The position numbers and the translations under genes are program-made. A stretch of 35,086 bases of DNA. Source: Marinagarivorans sp. GTDB taxonomy: Bacteria; Pseudomonadota; Gammaproteobacteria; Pseudomonadales; Cellvibrionaceae. The notes under the pieces are model-generated. The model worked only from the letters and a program-made list of their open reading frames with translations, had not been told where the DNA came from and made no database searches. The stretch spans positions 1-35,086 of the forward strand of contig JANQJB010000134.1 in assembly GCA_028281865.1 (NCBI GenBank), read 5' to 3'. Below, piece by piece: positions 31,467 to 35,086 of this stretch. Numbering within the stretch: position 1 is the stretch's first letter; every line of letters starts with the position of its first letter.

Positions 31467-32255
31467 TTATTTTTTTGGTTTTTCAAATATAAAAGTAAAT
31501 CTGTCAGTATTTCCGGTAACGGTTTTTCTACCAACTTCATAACGCAACTCATCGTCTGGTCGAAAAAACATATCCGTATAGTCGACAAATTCAAAACCTT
31601 CGTCAAGCAGATGCTTAATCACTTTAACCGGATCTCTGCGGCGTCGATTTTCTGAAGAATTGGGTTCCATATGACGACGTGTATGATCAACAATAATATA
31701 GCGGCCACCGGGTTTTAAAGACTTATAAACAGCTTTGTGAAAACGAATGGCGTCTTCATCAGTGAACGCGTGGTAGAGGCGAATGCTCAGAAACATATCG
31801 GCGTCCTTCATACCAAAATTGAGTTTGCCGACATCGTAGGCCATTCTTTTGCGGTTAAACTTAACCGGAATAGGCAATTTTTTGATTTTAGACATGCCGT
31901 CGTGAACCATGAGTGGATCGAGTACTCTGTCAAGAAAATCGCCGTCAAACGCGACATAAAGCTGCCCTTTATCTTTTAATACGGGAGCCAAAATTTTGGT
32001 GTACCATGCCGTCCCACCGGGTCCAAATTCGATAACTTTCATATCGTCCTGCAAACCAAAAAAACTTAGCGCTTTTACCGGAGCACGGTTTTTATCGCGT
32101 GCTCGATCAGCCTCTGTGCGATATTCTTCCTTAAGTGCTAATGAGACCTTTTCTTCAAGTGATTTTTTTGCCCCTGCATGCGCTGCGTTTAGCAGCATAA
32201 AGAAGAGCAGGGCAATAGTTGATAAATATGACAAAGACGAAGAAATTTTAAACAC
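31467..32255 (-). CDS. Exported class I SAM-dependent methyltransferase-like protein
   Basis: This 262-residue protein starts with GTG, with GGAGG 6-7 bases upstream. An N-terminal signal or anchor (about 8-27, ending AHA) places it outside the cytoplasm. The Rossmann methyltransferase core follows: motif I VIEFGPGGTAWYTKILAPVL (about 74-93), an acidic post-I strand YVAFDGD, a LSIRLYHAFTD segment, and motif post-III SLKPGGRYIIVDH. This matches the group of predicted periplasmic methyltransferases (COG4798 type). It is odd because S-adenosylmethionine is cytoplasmic, so either the substrate is unexpected or the fold is used differently. It lies between the ThuA and phosphotriesterase genes (30 and 44 bp gaps), forming one operon. 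Confidence 0.85.
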   Translation of the reverse strand: MFKISSSLSYLSTIALLFFMLLNAAHAGAKKSLEEKVSLALKEEYRTEADRARDKNRAPVKALSFFGLQDDMKVIEFGPGGTAWYTKILAPVLKDKGQLYVAFDGDFLDRVLDPLMVHDGMSKIKKLPIPVKFNRKRMAYDVGKLNFGMKDADMFLSIRLYHAFTDEDAIRFHKAVYKSLKPGGRYIIVDHTRRHMEPNSSENRRRRDPVKVIKHLLDEGFEFVDYTDMFFRPDDELRYEVGRKTVTGNTDRFTFIFEKPKK

Positions 32256-32299
32256 GTTAAACCTCCAATTAATTATAGGAATCTCTGCTTGAAAAACAT

Positions 32300-33358
32300 T
32301 TAAATGCTAAATATCTGTTTTGGATTTATATGAGTTAGTTGTTTAATTTGTTTGTCGTTTAATCCTTCGGCTGTTAGCTTTGGTAGGAGCCACTTTATTA
32401 GGTTTGTATAAGGCTTAAACTTGCCGCCATCGGGCTTTCCGACGTGATACCAACCGCCGTCATTAGAGATTAAAAGCTGTTTGCCAAAGTGCTGGGAATA
32501 AAGGCGAGCGACTAGTTTTGCATTGCGTGTCGCTGCCTCTTCGCTCGTTAAGCCCTCAAAAGCTAAATTGACTCCCGAATCTGCTGCCTGCCTCAAGGCA
32601 CTTTGATAAACAGTAGCATGAGCATGTGCCCAAACAAATCTCTCACCAGGCATATTTTCGCGCTTAATTATTTTTAATATTTCTAATCCAGCATTTGCAC
32701 GCGGAGCTGTGATTTTACCAGCTCCAATATGGGTAATAATCGCAAGCCCGGTTTCCTTGTGCGTAATAATAGCAGCTTCTACTATTTTTTTATCTATAGC
32801 CAACAGCGGTGCATTGCCAACGGCAATTTTGATAAATCCGGGCAGTATTTGTGTGCCATCGATACCGTAGCGAGCTTCTCTTATCCAGCGATTTGCTAGC
32901 TGCATTGCTGTTTCATTAAAGGCATGCTCAGGCAAATATAAGCCATTTCTCGCCGCATAATAACCGGTGTTGGTAATAAAATTAATATCGGAGGCGCTTG
33001 CTAGGCGCGACAACAGCTGAACATCTCGCCCGAGATAAGCCGGTGTGCATTCTGCAATGGTTTGTATACCCGATGACTTTGCTTCCCGCAGATAAGGCAA
33101 TATTCTTCCAAATGCTTGGTCAACATCGTAACGACTCTTGCTCGCTTTTTTTGCACCAATAAAGTCTACCAGTACATGCTCATGCGGAAGGACAAAATCA
33201 GCTTCTTGCGGTTCTATTAAGCCGCTGACTGTTTGAATAGTGTCATGGTCATGATTGGATCCGAACGGTGGATTAGGGTTAGTGCAGGAACTGGCAACTA
33301 GCAGAGCTGAGTTGCTTAAAAATGTGCGCCTGCTTAAAGTGCAATCAGTTATACTCAT
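32300..33358 (-). CDS. Phosphotriesterase-family metal hydrolase, exported
   Basis: This 352-residue amidohydrolase-superfamily protein has a Tat-like signal (LSRRTFLSNSALLVASSC; the Cys at 25 may be a lipid site). The binuclear metal centre of the phosphotriesterase family is recognisable: H59 and H61 in LPHEHVLVDF, a Lys in PGFIKIAVG that would be carbamylated, a His in IITHIGAG, a His in WAHAHAT, and an Asp in ISNDGGW. Known relatives hydrolyse lactones or phosphotriesters; the natural substrate is unknown and PTE activity should not be assumed. It is the first gene of the three-gene operon, 44 bp before the methyltransferase start. The stretch AAGGGG lies about 11 bases upstream of the ATG. 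Confidence 0.87.
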   Translation of the reverse strand: MSITDCTLSRRTFLSNSALLVASSCTNPNPPFGSNHDHDTIQTVSGLIEPQEADFVLPHEHVLVDFIGAKKASKSRYDVDQAFGRILPYLREAKSSGIQTIAECTPAYLGRDVQLLSRLASASDINFITNTGYYAARNGLYLPEHAFNETAMQLANRWIREARYGIDGTQILPGFIKIAVGNAPLLAIDKKIVEAAIITHKETGLAIITHIGAGKITAPRANAGLEILKIIKRENMPGERFVWAHAHATVYQSALRQAADSGVNLAFEGLTSEEAATRNAKLVARLYSQHFGKQLLISNDGGWYHVGKPDGGKFKPYTNLIKWLLPKLTAEGLNDKQIKQLTHINPKQIFSI

Positions 33359-33522
33359 TTGGTCAATAACCCCTTATGCCAGCTTAAGCTGCGGTCTGCC
33401 AATACTAATCTATTGAGTGCTGAATTCTGGTGGATTATAGACCTTCTTAAATTCAACTCTTTCCTTAATACGGCTAAATTATCGCTTAAATAGTGTACTG
33501 ATAGACTTACAGTTTTCTAAAT

Positions 33523-33538
33523 TCACCAAATTTAGTGA
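33523..33538. promoter_or_regulatory. Candidate operator TCACCAAATTTAGTGA
   Basis: This near-palindrome has 7-base arms around a 2-base centre with one mismatch. It is related to the sites at 33664, 16204 and within both 90-bp repeats. Confidence 0.4.
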
Positions 33539-33723
33539 TGGAAAAATTGCTTTTAACGATACTCGTTATTTTACTTTTAGCGCTTCTGTTTGCTCTAGCA
33601 TTTGATTTTCTTCGCCGAAATCTATTAAAACACTACTTTAAAGCCATTGTTATTAGCCTAAAATCACCAAAATTGGTGAAAATTTCGGTAGTCCTGTTAG
33701 TTGCTTGTGAGATTTGGTCGTAG
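33538..33723 (+). CDS. Possible small membrane protein
   Basis: This open frame of 61 residues starts at an ATG overlapping the palindrome at 33523-33538. It encodes a strongly hydrophobic helix (about residues 4-24, LLLTILVILLLALLFALAF) followed by RRNLLKHY, so it could be a single-pass small membrane protein with a positively charged cytoplasmic side. There is no ribosome-binding site, the second palindrome (33664-33679) lies inside the frame, and no family is recognised. A non-coding regulatory region that happens to be open is at least as likely. Confidence 0.22.
   Translation: MEKLLLTILVILLLALLFALAFDFLRRNLLKHYFKAIVISLKSPKLVKISVVLLVACEIWS
33664..33679. promoter_or_regulatory. Candidate operator TCACCAAAATTGGTGA
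   Basis: This is the best example of the motif: perfect 7-base arms (TCACCAA and TTGGTGA) around AA. It lies 252 bp before the lipoprotein start. Confidence 0.5.
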
Positions 33724-33931
33724 TGCTCAATTAAAGATGTAGAAGATATAAATGTGCATACGGGCTATTAATGTAATAAGTAGCCTCTAATGTAATAAGC
33801 AGGCTTGTGCAATAGCACTTACCGCGTTTACCCCTATGAGTAGAGTTGTGATTGATATAAATTGCGAGTAAATTTCTGCAACTTTTTGGCTTTTCACCCG
33901 TAAAGCGTATTAGATCTATGGAGGAAAAGTC

Positions 33932-35086
33932 ATGTATTTTAATCTCAAAAACCAGTCAGTTTTTCTACGAATTGTCGCGCTAGCGGTTATATGTGCTCAA
34001 TTAATTGCTTGTAATGGAGGGACTGGCGAACCCGTTGTTGATACGCAGCCCAAGCCGTTTATTATGCCGCTTGCGGAAAACCTTCAACCAGGTCAGATCT
34101 ATTTTTTTCCCGCGGTTACTGTCGAGGATTTTGATCAGGCTCTGCAAATACAAAGTACGGCAGGTGCGGTTAGTGTCGATGGAGGGCCATTTAAATCTGC
34201 CTCACAATCGATTGAAGCAGGCCAACAGTTTGTTTTACGCATTCAAATTAGCCCCAGTTCGCTTGAGGGGGTGCGTGGCGAAATCGAGTTGGGTGAATAT
34301 TCTGTACCCTTTGTGGCAGTCACGATGGACATCGATACAGATACGCAGGACTTAGATTTTGATGGCGATCTCGTGCCAAACTACTTTGACCCCGCTCCTC
34401 TTGATGCAAAGGTAACTCAGGTAGTGCAATGGAAAGATCAAAGCTTTCAGCTGACTCATCATGTCATCGAAGGTGGAACGGAATTTGGTTTTCTACATGA
34501 TTTTAACCAGGATGGCTGGGTTGATATTGTACAGCTAAAACGTGGTGCGTTGGAGTGGGCGAGAGGTGGCGAAAACGGAGCGTTTGAAACTTTTGCAGCT
34601 ATCTCTTCAGCGGTGCACAACTTAGATTCCAGTGATATTAGACCATCTAATTATTTACGCTTGTTCGATCTAGATAACGACAAAAATTTTGAACTTATAG
34701 TTTTAGCAGAAAACACAGCAATATACCGTTACGACAACGATAGTGGTTGGAGCGAGCAGTTTCTCGGGTTTGAAAGCACAGATATTACGGAAGTTGACGG
34801 GCGTATATATTTTAATCAAGGAGGAAATAAACTCCGAACTATTTCCGGTGAAAGCTTAAAATTGAATACTGTGAATTGTAATTCAATAGGTGATATTACC
34901 TACCTTACGAATAACACAATTAATCAGAGTGATGATAAAAAGTTCCTTGCTTTTCGTATTGGATTTCCAAGCTTGTATTCTTACAGCACGGAAACTAAAC
35001 ACTACGAGTGTATTAAAAATGATAACGTTAATCTGATACTTGAAGAGGGTGGTTTTTACCCTTCAAATATTCTAACAGCAGATTTT
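33932..35086 (+). CDS. Large lipoprotein with FG-GAP/VCBS-like repeat, 3' end outside window
   Basis: An ATG at 33932, preceded by GAGGAAAAGTC, opens a frame of 385 codons that is still open at the window edge, so only the N-terminal part is seen. A lipoprotein signal ends in LIAC (Cys about residue 27). After a beta-rich, Ig-like region come an acidic Asp-rich DTDTQDLDFDGDLVPN stretch (calcium-binding thrombospondin-3-like) and FLHDFNQDGWVDIVQLKRG, an FG-GAP/VCBS Asp-box repeat with the DxNxDGxxD pattern. LFDLDNDKNFELIVL, which follows, is a second such box. These repeats make beta-propeller surface proteins that bind calcium. Its exact role is unknown; cell-surface attachment or adhesion is a reasonable guess. 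Confidence 0.8.
   Translation, partial: MYFNLKNQSVFLRIVALAVICAQLIACNGGTGEPVVDTQPKPFIMPLAENLQPGQIYFFPAVTVEDFDQALQIQSTAGAVSVDGGPFKSASQSIEAGQQFVLRIQISPSSLEGVRGEIELGEYSVPFVAVTMDIDTDTQDLDFDGDLVPNYFDPAPLDAKVTQVVQWKDQSFQLTHHVIEGGTEFGFLHDFNQDGWVDIVQLKRGALEWARGGENGAFETFAAISSAVHNLDSSDIRPSNYLRLFDLDNDKNFELIVLAENTAIYRYDNDSGWSEQFLGFESTDITEVDGRIYFNQGGNKLRTISGESLKLNTVNCNSIGDITYLTNNTINQSDDKKFLAFRIGFPSLYSYSTETKHYECIKNDNVNLILEEGGFYPSNILTADF

Larger units (their letters stand above)
33359..33931. promoter_or_regulatory. Divergent intergenic region with two palindromic sites
   Basis: The region separates the minus-strand hydrolase operon from the plus-strand FG-GAP lipoprotein gene, so it should hold both promoters. 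It contains the palindromes at 33523-33538 and 33664-33679, listed separately. A 12-bp direct repeat, TAATGTAATAAG, occurs at 33769-33780 and 33788-33799. GAGGAAAAGTC just before 33932 is the ribosome-binding site of the lipoprotein. Confidence 0.4.

Noticed and set aside
34005-34355. Plus-strand open frame of 116 codons near the right end
   Set aside because: It lies in another frame inside the FG-GAP lipoprotein gene, whose start, lipobox and repeats are clear.

Overview
This window looks like a chromosomal stretch of a marine, polysaccharide-degrading gammaproteobacterium, most likely of the Cellvibrionales (Saccharophagus, Teredinibacter and Cellvibrio relatives). The main clues are two lipoproteins with long serine-only linkers, chitin-binding-type modules, a PEP-CTERM protein and moderate-to-low GC. 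This placement rests on protein style, not on a marker gene. No rRNA, tRNA, CRISPR array or complete insertion sequence was found.

Region 1 (1-2552) holds unrelated small genes: the 3' part of a SLATT-type two-helix membrane effector (defence-associated; its 5' end lies before base 1), a dihydrofolate-reductase-like protein, a small secreted Cys-containing protein and a PEP-CTERM surface protein. Region 2 (about 2790-7523, minus strand) is a sensory/envelope trio: an outer-membrane porin, a very short PstS-like periplasmic protein, and a membrane histidine kinase with Hpt and CheA-like ATPase domains. Coding-like sequence continues in frame past the kinase stop. Region 3 (8083-14665, minus strand) is a three-gene RND efflux operon in the order outer-membrane factor, adaptor, pump. 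Its outer-membrane factor is fused to an N-terminal ABC-type substrate-binding domain. Region 4 (15014-15913) has a VOC-fold protein and a GNAT acetyltransferase.

Region 5 (16313-28877) is the most unusual part. It starts with a secreted CSLREA/beta-helix protein whose helix is interrupted by a c-type heme module and which ends in two CBM5/12-like modules. Two analogous gene sets follow. Each pairs an exported CxxCH protein or proteins, one of them a polyserine lipoprotein, with a Tat-exported DUF1501- or DUF1552-type protein. Such DUF1585/1588/1592/1595 plus DUF1501/1552 pairs are best known from Planctomycetes. Between the two sets, on the opposite strand, is an IMPa/M60-like metallopeptidase lipoprotein bracketed by 90-bp direct repeats that match at 89 positions. 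The simplest reading is an ancestral redox cluster into which the peptidase was inserted or around which a 90-bp segment was duplicated.

Region 6 (29075-33358) is a second Planctomycete-like set: a lipoprotein sulfatase converging on a minus-strand operon of a ThuA-domain protein, an exported class I methyltransferase and a phosphotriesterase-family protein. Region 7 (33932-35086) is the 5' part of a large lipoprotein with an FG-GAP-like repeat, cut by the window edge.

Several intergenic spacers carry short tandem repeats, and five sites fit the pattern TCACCAA-N2-TTGGTGA with variable match. The proposed theme for regions 5-6 is a cell-surface or periplasmic redox/hydrolytic system acting on glycans or glycoproteins. 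That role is inference; the domain content is what the sequence shows.
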